A stretch of 64,000 nucleotides of DNA from an uncultured Roseibium sp. (GTDB lineage: Bacteria; Pseudomonadota; Alphaproteobacteria; Rhizobiales; Stappiaceae): NCBI RefSeq assembly GCF_947496995.1, contig NZ_CANMFD010000001.1, positions 1,360,692 to 1,424,691 of the forward strand, given 5' to 3'. Position 1 is the first letter of the stretch; each line of letters opens with the position of its first letter. The translations under genes were made by a program, and so were the position numbers. The notes under the pieces are model-generated. The model worked only from the letters and a program-made list of their open reading frames with translations. It was not told the DNA's origin and did no database searches. Shown piece by piece: positions 37,427-45,144 of this stretch.

Positions 37427-37888
37427 TCAGGCTTCTTCGGCTTCCTTGTGCTTCAGCATTCCGGAAACGATCTCCACGGTGCGGGACAGTTCCTCGATCG
37501 CCTGCTCGATGTCCTTGCGCTGGTCTTCCAGAACGGCGATCTGCTCACTGAACTTCGACAAGGCAACCCGCAGCTGCGTGACCTGTCCGTCGCGCAGATC
37601 GTAAAGGTCGAGCATGTCGCGGATCTCGGAAAGCGAGAAACCGACGCGCTTGCCCATCAGGACCAGTTTGAGGCGTGCCCGGTCGCGGCGGTTGTAGATG
37701 CGGTTGAGGCCGTCCCGTTTCGGGTTCAGGAGCCCGCGGTCTTCGTAGAACCGCAGGGTTCTGAGGGTGCAATCGAATTCTCTCGCCAGATCACCAATCG
37801 TGAAATGGGTCTTTTTGGTGCTGTCGTCCGCCGCGGATACGACGTCCACCAGGTTTTCCTCGTTGAGGATGGAAAGCGCTTCGCTCAT
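37427..37888 (-). CDS. MerR-family regulator of beta-oxidation genes (LiuR-like)
   Basis: 153 residues from ATG 37888; an in-frame ATG at 37927 would add 13 residues, and neither has a strong ribosome-binding site. The MerR winged helix is THFTIGDLAREFDCTLRTLR and FYEDRGLLNPKRDGLNRIYN, followed by a dimerising coiled coil (about 105-150) rich in heptads. No metal-binding cysteine set is seen, matching the LiuR-type catabolic subgroup. Two similar operators flank the gene: upstream of itself (38040-38058) and at the dehydrogenase promoter (37134-37156). It probably represses both until an acyl-CoA ligand appears. Confidence 0.88.
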   Translation of the reverse strand: MSEALSILNEENLVDVVSAADDSTKKTHFTIGDLAREFDCTLRTLRFYEDRGLLNPKRDGLNRIYNRRDRARLKLVLMGKRVGFSLSEIRDMLDLYDLRDGQVTQLRVALSKFSEQIAVLEDQRKDIEQAIEELSRTVEIVSGMLKHKEAEEA

Positions 37889-38039
37889 ATCAGTTGGTGC
37901 TCGTGCTACAGCCGTTGTCCGGCTCATCGTTGATGTTGATACGGTTTTTGAAATCGGCGCCGGAGATTATGCTGCCGGCATCGTCGCGGGAGCCGCGGTC
38001 GGACGCCAGCTGAGGGCCGAGTTCTTGAGGTCCTTGTAG

Positions 38040-38058
38040 CTTACGTTTGCGTCAACGT
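38040..38058. promoter_or_regulatory. Second MerR-type operator, upstream of merR
   Basis: CTTACGTTTGCGTCAACG matches the first eight bases and most of the rest of the operator at 37134. It lies about 150 bases upstream of merR, suggesting autoregulation. Confidence 0.6.
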
Positions 38059-38106
38059 CCAGTCGGGGCGAGCTTCCGGTGGAAATCGCCCGGTCGGCAG
38101 GAGGGC

Positions 38107-38196
38107 GATTCGGCGTTCTTCACATGCGCGCTGGGTCGAATCGGAGTTGAAACAACCGGTTTTCGCATTTGGCAACACCGATTAACTGCCTGTTTA
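38107..38196 (+). promoter_or_regulatory. Cell-cycle type control region of the podJ-like gene
   Basis: Two CcrM-type GANTC sites (GATTC 38107-38111, GAATC 38138-38142) and one CtrA-like site, TTAA-N7-TTTA (38182-38196), one mismatch from consensus, lie 112-200 bases before the start. Caulobacter podJ is under GcrA, CcrM and CtrA control. Each motif is short and could occur by chance. Confidence 0.4.
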
Positions 38197-38307
38197 CCCT
38201 AAATCGACAAAGTCTCTTAAAACGCTGCGTCCTTTCCGCCATCAACGGAAAATGGACGCGGCATGCTCCATCAGCGGTTGGAAAAGCCGTAAGCCCAGGG
38301 TCAAGAT

Positions 38308-41300
38308 ATGCCGGCTTGGAAGAGACACGAGGCAGGAAGCCGCGATCGCGATGCGTATGAAGGTGACGACTTTTACGAGTCACCACGCCGCGAACGTGCT
38401 CGTGACCGTATTGAAAGGCTGACCCGTACCGCAACTGCGCTGGGGGGCGGACGCGGCTCCCGTATGGAAGAGTCGGACGAGGATCTCGATGCGGTGGCCG
38501 ATGAGCTCGACCGGCTGCTGTCGGAAAAGGACTCTGTCGCGCCGCAGCGTTCCGCAAGGCCCGCCCGCCAGACCCGTCAATCGTCTCCGGCACCCCGCCG
38601 CCGTGCCCCGGCGCGCGAGACCGCTCATGAGCCGGGCGTGGATGACGTGCTCGGCGCGCTCGACCGTCTTGATGAACAGGTTCAGGGGCTCGGAGGCGGC
38701 AGGGGTTTCGAGGAGCCTTATAGCGCACCTACAAGGCCGCGCTCGCGGCCCGGCCGCTATGCCCTCGACAGCCTCCGGGAAGACCGTTACCAGGACCCGT
38801 CCGATCCCTACTACGATGACGGGGATGAGGACGCCGGGAACGAAACCCATGGCGAAGACTATTACGACCGCGCACCGCCGCCTCGCGAACAGGTTGCCCG
38901 CGACCGCCACGACGCTTCCTTCCATGTCTACAAGGACCTTGGCAGACGCATTGACGCCCTGAGGGCGCCGCAGGAAAAGGTCCTCGGTCAGGTTCGTGAG
39001 GAAATCGGTTCCCTGCGCGATGCCCTGGGCGGCATTTCGCGCGGCACCAGTGAAACGGTCAACAAGCAGAACACGGAACTGCGGCGTCTCGCCGACATGG
39101 TGGAGCGTCTGCGGACCGACAAGAAGACCGACCACCTGGCGCGTGAAATCCGCAAGGAGGTTTCCGAACTCAAGTCCATGGTCGGCCGCACCAACGTGGA
39201 AGGCGCCCTTGAGACCCTGGAGCACGGATACGCCCACATCCTGCAGCGCCTCGACGAGCTTTCCCGCGCGTCCGTCGACCCCAGGGTCCTGCGCAGCGTG
39301 ACGGCGCGCCTCGACGAGATCGAGGATGCCTTCGCGGCCCTGCCGCGGTCCGAGCACATGGTGGTGCTTGAGGACCGTGTGGTCACCATCGCCGAACGCG
39401 TCGAAGAGCTGCTGCAGCGCAAGGATCACGTGCAAATCGAACCCCTCCGGGCGGAATTGCGCGAAGTGCGGGGCTTTGTCGAGCAGATCGACATCAAGGG
39501 ACTGGTCGAAGGCATCGACGACCGCATGAAATTCGTCTCCGGACGGCTGGACGATCTGGAAGTCCTGGCGCGCGAACAGCGCGGCCTCGACACCCGTCTT
39601 TCCGCGATGGAAGACCGCATGCCGGAGCCGGAAACGCTCGCCCGGCTGCAGGGCCGCTTGGAAGACATCGTCGGGATGATGTCCGATGACCGGGCCGAGC
39701 CTTCGGGCGATGAACACCTCTCCCGTGTGGACCGCCGCCTCGACGATATCGTTGAACGTCTCGAGCGCATGGAGCATGCCACCCCGCTGCCGTCGACGCA
39801 GTCCGGAGCCTTCGAGGCGCTGGAAAAGCGGCTGGAAACGATTTCCGGCAAGATCGACGCCATCGAAAAGAAGACCTCCCGCGCGCGCCCGGCGAAGTCG
39901 AATGCCAAGGGTGGCGGGGCGACCGACAACGAATTTCTGTCCGAGATTCAGGACCGCCTGAGCGACCTGACAGCCCGGCTCGATCAGCCGACGGACACGG
40001 TAACGACGGCAGACCTCGACAAACTGCGCGAGGAAATCGGTTCCATGCGGGCCAGCGTCGCCGCGCCCGCTTCGACAGACGCGCTGGAACAGCGGATTGC
40101 GGATCTCGCCCAGGTCGTCACCAAGGGCGGCGAGCTGACCGATGACGGCCGTTTCGAACAGCTCGGCGAAAAGGTCGCTGCGCTTGCGGCACAGCTGGAA
40201 AACTCGTCCGGCAACGCTTTCGGTGTCGAGCAGTTGTCGCCGGTTCTGGAGCGCATAGAACAGGGACTGCAGCAGACCCGGGCCGACGTCGCCGAAATTG
40301 CCAGGAAAGCGGCGACGGAAGCTGTTGCGAACCTGCCGGCTGCGCAAAACTCGCAATATGACGAGGAAATCAATGCCCTGCAGGGCGACCTTCGGCGTTT
40401 GCTGGATGCCGCTGAAGGCGGCGAAGAGCGCACCCGCAACACCTTCGACGGCGTCAAGTCCGTCCTGGGGTCGTTGACGGAGCGCCTCGACAATCTGGAA
40501 CGGCCGGAGACCGGCGGCGCAACACCTGCCGCAAGCTTCACGCCGCTCAAGGTCGATGATAAGATGCCGGTCTTTGCCAAGCCCGTAGACGCTGGAAGTC
40601 CGGAAGACGATCGCCACACCTCGACCGCCGGAGAAACTGTCCGTCCCGATACGCGTACACGGGACCGCAAGGCGGATTTCATTGCCGCCGCCCGCCGGGC
40701 TGCGCAGGCAGCCTCCGCGGAAGCCGCCCGGCTCGACAAGAAGCCGAAAGCGCGCGGCGGATCGGATAGCGCCGACGAGGAACGCGGCAAGGAACGGGTT
40801 GGTTGGCTGCGCAATGTCCTGAAGCGGGAAAAGCCGGCTGCCGACAAGGAAATGGCACCGCAGCCGGTCCAGGATCTGGAACTCGGCGCAGAGGATATCG
40901 CGGACCGGGACTTCCAGACAGAGGACGCCAGGGTTCTGCCGGGCGACCGTCCGGCACCTGAAGTTTCGCCGTCCTCAGGTGGCCGTCGCCGGACCATCCT
41001 TTACGCTGCAGCCGCCGTTGTTCTTCTGATCGGAACCTTGCAGGTCTACCGGGTGACGACCGGCGGGAACGATGACGGCGAACAACTCGCCTCGACTGCA
41101 GAAAAAGCGATAGAGTCCGTCGAAGCGCTGCCGGAAGAGGCCGAGACGGATCTCGCCGCTGCCGCCGCGAAAGCAGCCGCCGCCGCGCAAGCCGTTCAGC
41201 AGCCTGCATCGGACAGCGCTGCCGTATCCAGGCCTGAAACGCAGCCGGTGCGCGCCGCCGCCACGCCCGCCGATCCTTCTGCGGCCCGCACCGCATCGAC

Positions 41301-42438
41301 GCCGGAAAATCAGACTGCCGCCGCCGCGCCTGTGGTGGAGCCCGTTCCCGCAACCGGGAAGGTGCAGCAGGCATCCGCCGACGGGTCTCGCGAAATCGAT
41401 ACCGACCTGGCCTTCGCCCCGCCGGCCGGGGTGGCCAGCAGCTTCGGAACCGGAAAAACCGAAAACTCCTCGACGTTCAGCCCCAGCGGGTCAGACGCCG
41501 CAGGCAAAAGCTCAACCGAAACCGAGGTGGCCGGTGCCGGCCAGGCCGCGACCGGACTGATAGCAAATCTGCCCCCCGAAGGCATCGGCCCGATGGCCTT
41601 GCGCAGCGCAGCGGCCGGCGGCGATCCGGCAGCGGAATTCCTGGTCGGCGTGAAATATACCGAAGGCAACGGTGTTCCGGCCGATCTGGAAAAGGCCGCC
41701 GTCTGGTACCAGAAAGCTGCAAACAAGGGTCTTGCACCGGCGCAATACCGTCTGGCCAGCCTCTATGAAAAGGGCCGCGGTGTCGAAAAGGATCTTTCGA
41801 AAGCCAAGGCCTGGTACATGAAGGCCGCGGAAGCCGGCAATGCCAAGGCGATGCATAATCTCGCCGTTCTGTTTGCAGAAGGCGCCGGCGGAGAGCCCGA
41901 CTATGCGGCCGCCGGCAAATGGTTCGAGAACGCGGCGAACTACGGGGTCAAGGACAGCCTGTTCAATCTCGGCATCCTGTATGCGGGCGGTATCGGCGTC
42001 GATAAGAACCTCGTTGCCAGCTACAAGTGGTTTGCCATCGCCGCCGATCAGGGCGATCCGGAAGCTGCCAAGCGCCGTGACGATGTCGCCAACATGATGG
42101 ACCAGGAGATGCTGGCCAACGCCCGGCTCGCGGTCGAGAACTTCAAGCTGAAGACACCGGATCCGGCCGCCAACAAGGTGACCATGCAGTCTGACTGGGC
42201 GGACGGCGCCTCGCTTCCTGCATCCCAGGCATCCGTTCAATCTGTCGACAACACGGCGATGATCCGTGAGGCGCAGGACAAGCTGAACTATCTCGGCTTC
42301 GACACCGGCACCCCGGACGGCGAGATGGGACCGCGGACACGCAGTGCCATCAGCGCCTTCCAGCGCAGCCTTGGCCTGCCGGAAACCGGTGAGGTGGATG
42401 CCAGGTTGCTTGAAGAGCTCAAAAGTCAGGCAATCTGA
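38308..42438 (+). CDS. podJ: PodJ-like polar organising protein (coiled coil, TM, Sel1 repeats, PG-binding)
   Basis: 1376 residues. An acidic, low-complexity and coiled-coil N-terminal part (about 1-750) is rich in repeats of the type RLDEIEDAF, RLDDLEVL, RLDDIVERL. A single membrane helix lies at about 894-914 (TILYAAAAVVLLIGTLQVY), so the N-terminus is cytosolic. The periplasmic side has an Ala/Pro linker, four Sel1 repeats (about 1106-1263, e.g. GLAPAQYRLASLYEKGRGV) and a peptidoglycan-binding domain (about 1316-1372, LGFDTGTPDGEMGPRTRSAI). This is the domain order of Caulobacter PodJ, which marks the new pole and recruits adhesion and motility factors. It may be cleaved. Symbol is by architecture. 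Confidence 0.8.
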   Translation: MPAWKRHEAGSRDRDAYEGDDFYESPRRERARDRIERLTRTATALGGGRGSRMEESDEDLDAVADELDRLLSEKDSVAPQRSARPARQTRQSSPAPRRRAPARETAHEPGVDDVLGALDRLDEQVQGLGGGRGFEEPYSAPTRPRSRPGRYALDSLREDRYQDPSDPYYDDGDEDAGNETHGEDYYDRAPPPREQVARDRHDASFHVYKDLGRRIDALRAPQEKVLGQVREEIGSLRDALGGISRGTSETVNKQNTELRRLADMVERLRTDKKTDHLAREIRKEVSELKSMVGRTNVEGALETLEHGYAHILQRLDELSRASVDPRVLRSVTARLDEIEDAFAALPRSEHMVVLEDRVVTIAERVEELLQRKDHVQIEPLRAELREVRGFVEQIDIKGLVEGIDDRMKFVSGRLDDLEVLAREQRGLDTRLSAMEDRMPEPETLARLQGRLEDIVGMMSDDRAEPSGDEHLSRVDRRLDDIVERLERMEHATPLPSTQSGAFEALEKRLETISGKIDAIEKKTSRARPAKSNAKGGGATDNEFLSEIQDRLSDLTARLDQPTDTVTTADLDKLREEIGSMRASVAAPASTDALEQRIADLAQVVTKGGELTDDGRFEQLGEKVAALAAQLENSSGNAFGVEQLSPVLERIEQGLQQTRADVAEIARKAATEAVANLPAAQNSQYDEEINALQGDLRRLLDAAEGGEERTRNTFDGVKSVLGSLTERLDNLERPETGGATPAASFTPLKVDDKMPVFAKPVDAGSPEDDRHTSTAGETVRPDTRTRDRKADFIAAARRAAQAASAEAARLDKKPKARGGSDSADEERGKERVGWLRNVLKREKPAADKEMAPQPVQDLELGAEDIADRDFQTEDARVLPGDRPAPEVSPSSGGRRRTILYAAAAVVLLIGTLQVYRVTTGGNDDGEQLASTAEKAIESVEALPEEAETDLAAAAAKAAAAAQAVQQPASDSAAVSRPETQPVRAAATPADPSAARTASTPENQTAAAAPVVEPVPATGKVQQASADGSREIDTDLAFAPPAGVASSFGTGKTENSSTFSPSGSDAAGKSSTETEVAGAGQAATGLIANLPPEGIGPMALRSAAAGGDPAAEFLVGVKYTEGNGVPADLEKAAVWYQKAANKGLAPAQYRLASLYEKGRGVEKDLSKAKAWYMKAAEAGNAKAMHNLAVLFAEGAGGEPDYAAAGKWFENAANYGVKDSLFNLGILYAGGIGVDKNLVASYKWFAIAADQGDPEAAKRRDDVANMMDQEMLANARLAVENFKLKTPDPAANKVTMQSDWADGASLPASQASVQSVDNTAMIREAQDKLNYLGFDTGTPDGEMGPRTRSAISAFQRSLGLPETGEVDARLLEELKSQAI

Positions 42439-42500
42439 TCGTAATCCGGCTGATTTGAGCCTAAAATCGCCCAACCGAACGGAAGAGGCCCGCTGGCCGG

Positions 42501-42529
42501 TTGACACGCCTGCGCGCACGGGTCTTTAA
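42501..42529 (+). promoter_or_regulatory. Possible promoter of the TauE/TIGR02186 operon
   Basis: TTGACA at 42501-42506 and a 17-base spacer precede CTTTAA, which is a poor -10 box; AT-rich sequence follows (42521-42545). Only the -35 is convincing. Confidence 0.35.
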
Positions 42530-42583
42530 CCAATTTAATATAGTCATCATGCGGTTCTATCTGCAGTCTGTTGGCGTGATCCA

Positions 42584-43513
42584 GTGCAATTATACCTGCC
42601 CATAGCCGAAATTCCGGTGAATATCTTTGTGATATTCGGCATGGGTGGTGCTGTGGGCTTCCTGTCAGGGCTTTTCGGCATCGGCGGCGGATTTCTCCTG
42701 ACGCCGCTGCTGATCTTTTCCGGAATTCCTCCTGCGGTGTCCGTTGCAACGGTCACCACCCAGGTCGTTGCCTCCTCCGCATCCGCCGTCGTCACCTACT
42801 GGCGCCGCAAGGCCATTGACCTGAAGCTGGCGACGATCCTCTTGGTCGGCGGTGTCTTCGGATCCTTGATCGGCGTTATCCTGTTCGACGTGCTGCAATC
42901 CGTCGGCCAGCTCGATCTTGTCATCTCCCTTTCCTATGTCACCTTCCTGGGAGCCATCGGCAGCCTGATGCTGTTTGAATCGGTCAGGGCGATCCGGCGG
43001 CGCAAATCGGGCGTGGCGCCCAAGGCCCGCAGGCCCGGCCAGCACAACTGGATCCATGGCCTTCCGCTGAAGGTGCGGTTCCGTCGTTCCAAGCTCTATG
43101 TCAGCGTCATTCCCGTCGTGGGTCTCGGCGCCATCATCGGCTTCCTGGGAACGGTTCTCGGCATCGGCGGCGGCTTCATGATGGTGCCGGCGCTGATTTA
43201 CCTGCTGCGGGTTCCCACCAGCATCGTGATCGGCACCTCGCTGTTCCAGATCCTGTTCACCATGGCCGCGGCGACCATCTTTCACGCCATGGGCACCAAG
43301 ACCGTCGATATCGTCCTGGCCATGACGCTGATGATCGGCGGGGTCATCGGAGCGCAGTTCGGGGCGCGCATGGGGCAGAACCTGCGCGGCGATCAATTGC
43401 GGCTTCTGCTGGCGCTTCTGGTGATGGGGGTTGGACTGCGCTTTGCCGTCGACCTGCTGCTGGTCCCAGAGGACCTTTATTCCATCGCCATTCGCAAGGG
43501 GGCGGGGGCATGA
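42584..43513 (+). CDS. TauE/SafE-family sulfite/organosulfur exporter
   Basis: 309 residues from a GTG at 42584. About eight membrane helices in two halves, each opened by the family motif: GFLSGLFGIGGGFLLTPLLI near the N-terminus and GFLGTVLGIGGGFMMVPALI after the centre. A basic cytosolic loop (residues 135-170) joins them. Family members export sulfite, sulfoacetate or related anions, but substrates are rarely proven. The stop overlaps the following TIGR02186 gene (ATGA). Confidence 0.9.
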   Translation: MQLYLPIAEIPVNIFVIFGMGGAVGFLSGLFGIGGGFLLTPLLIFSGIPPAVSVATVTTQVVASSASAVVTYWRRKAIDLKLATILLVGGVFGSLIGVILFDVLQSVGQLDLVISLSYVTFLGAIGSLMLFESVRAIRRRKSGVAPKARRPGQHNWIHGLPLKVRFRRSKLYVSVIPVVGLGAIIGFLGTVLGIGGGFMMVPALIYLLRVPTSIVIGTSLFQILFTMAAATIFHAMGTKTVDIVLAMTLMIGGVIGAQFGARMGQNLRGDQLRLLLALLVMGVGLRFAVDLLLVPEDLYSIAIRKGAGA

Positions 43514-44295
43514 TCCGTTCCACCGGTCTCTGGCCCCTTCTTGCCGCCGTCCTGTTTGTCGCTCCGGCCGTGGGCGATCAGCACAACAGCGATCTGGTCA
43601 CGTCGCTGTCGTCGGATGTGATTTCCATACAGTCGAACTTCACCGGTACGGAAATCGTGATCTTCGGTCAGGCGCAGAATTTCGAGCGTCAGCCGAACGA
43701 CCCGAGCAGCCTGGAGCTTGCCATCGTCGTCGAAGGCCCGCCGCAGGACATCACCACGCGGCGAAAGGGTCGCTTTCTCGGTGTCTGGGTGAACCGGGAG
43801 GCGGAGCGGTTCCAGAACGTTCCGTCCTTTTACGCCGTGGCCAGCACCATCGATATCGGCGAACTGGCCAACCGCGACATCCTTGATGATCTGGGCATCG
43901 GCCTCAATCACATCAACCTGGCGGTTTCCGGCGTCTCGAACGTCCCGCTCGCCGACCGCGACGACTTCCGCGAGGCCTTCGTCCGTCTGCGTGAGGAAAC
44001 AGGACTTTATTCGGAGCAGGAAACCTCGATCCAGTTTCTGACCGAGTCGATGTTCCGCACCAACATTCCCCTGCCGGCCAACATTCCCGTCGGCGAATAC
44101 AGGGTGAAGAGCTTCCTGTTCAAAGGCGGCGAAGTGGTCTCCCACACCGAGGAAACCATGGCGGTCGCCAAGATCGGTTTTGAACAGATCACCTTCAGGC
44201 TCGCCCAGCACTATCCGCTGGTCTACGGCATCCTGGCGGTCAGCCTCGCCATTTTCACCGGCTGGCTGGCGGGTGTGATCTTCAGGCGCGACTGA
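43510..44295 (+). CDS. TIGR02186 (Alph_Pro_TM) membrane-anchored protein
   Basis: 261 residues. Signal peptide (about 1-22, LLAAVLFVAPAVG), a periplasmic beta-rich domain with VISIQSNFTGTEIVIFGQA and RRKGRFLGVWVN, and a C-terminal membrane helix (YGILAVSLAIFTGWLAGVIF) ending in FRRD. These are the marks of the alphaproteobacterial TIGR02186/PF09608 family. Function is unknown; it is routinely found coupled to a TauE/SafE permease, as here with an ATGA overlap, so it probably assists that exporter. Confidence 0.9.
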   Translation: MIRSTGLWPLLAAVLFVAPAVGDQHNSDLVTSLSSDVISIQSNFTGTEIVIFGQAQNFERQPNDPSSLELAIVVEGPPQDITTRRKGRFLGVWVNREAERFQNVPSFYAVASTIDIGELANRDILDDLGIGLNHINLAVSGVSNVPLADRDDFREAFVRLREETGLYSEQETSIQFLTESMFRTNIPLPANIPVGEYRVKSFLFKGGEVVSHTEETMAVAKIGFEQITFRLAQHYPLVYGILAVSLAIFTGWLAGVIFRRD

Positions 44296-44406
44296 GGCCT
44301 GTCACGGGCAAAAATTTGACCCGGTTTTCCCTAGGTGTGCTTTCCAATGAGGTTGTTCACCGATTTTGGCCGCGCCATGCGTTGATCCGGCGCTGCAATC
44401 CTTGGC

Positions 44407-45144
44407 TCAGTCCCCGACCAGACGGCTGGCGGTGAACGGAAACAGGCGGTCGTTGCCGAGCAGAAAGACGGAGAACTGGCGGCGGCGGAAAATCATGCTG
44501 TAGGCTTCATCGGTCACGTTGAGACCACCGGTGAGCGCGCCGAAGGCGGGCAGCACGAGGCGGGTGCCGTCGGTTGCGAAGCATGAACGGCGGATGGACC
44601 GGCCGAAGCGGCGCACGCGCGCCGCCGGATGCAGGTGGCCACAGATTTCGCCCAGCGTTTCCTGAGAGCCGATCTTCTCGATCGGTTCGTGGCGGAAGGT
44701 GAGGGGACCGAAGGACACCTCGTCAACGGTCTCGCCGCAAAGACGCACAGGCGCAACCGGATCGTGGTTGCCGGTGACCCAGATCCATTCCCGGCCGAGC
44801 TGCAGGGTTGTCAGCATCGCGCGGTAGGGAGCCGGCAGGCGGTCGGAACCCTTGGCGTCGTGAAAGCTGTCGCCGAGACAGATCACCCGCGCCGGATCGA
44901 ATGCGTCCATCACGCCGGCGAGCTTTTCCAGCGTCGCTCCGGTGTCGTAAGGCGGCAGCATCACGCCGCGCCTTGCGTAGCTGGAAGCCTTTTCCAGATG
45001 CAGGTCGGAGACGACAAGGGTGTTTTCGTCCGGCCACCACAGCACGCCGCTGTCATGCAGGCCGAGAAGCTGGCCGTTGATCGGAATGTCATGACACACC
45101 GGCGCAGCCGTATAGTTGCGCAAATGTGACGTGAGTACACTCAT
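44407..45144 (-). CDS. pdeM: Ligase-associated DNA damage response endonuclease PdeM
   Basis: 245 residues, calcineurin-like metallophosphoesterase. Metal ligands: SDLHLEK (46-52), GDSFHD (91-96), GNHD (125-128) and GHLHP (169-173). This is the PdeM family, genetically linked to an ATP-dependent ligase, a Lhr-type helicase and an MBL exonuclease. It starts inside the helicase stop (4-base ATGA overlap), so the two are coupled. Presumed to process DNA ends during repair. Confidence 0.94.
   Translation of the reverse strand: MSVLTSHLRNYTAAPVCHDIPINGQLLGLHDSGVLWWPDENTLVVSDLHLEKASSYARRGVMLPPYDTGATLEKLAGVMDAFDPARVICLGDSFHDAKGSDRLPAPYRAMLTTLQLGREWIWVTGNHDPVAPVRLCGETVDEVSFGPLTFRHEPIEKIGSQETLGEICGHLHPAARVRRFGRSIRRSCFATDGTRLVLPAFGALTGGLNVTDEAYSMIFRRRQFSVFLLGNDRLFPFTASRLVGD

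Larger units (their letters stand above)
37889..38307. other. Divergent intergenic region merR / podJ-like
   Basis: 419 bases. Contains the second MerR-type operator (38040-38058), two GANTC sites (38107-38111 and 38138-38142), and a CtrA-like site (38182-38196). No gene is supported. Confidence 0.6.

Noticed and set aside
44296..44406. TTGACC promoter-like sequence near 44321
   Set aside because: It lies between two convergent genes and has no acceptable -10 box.
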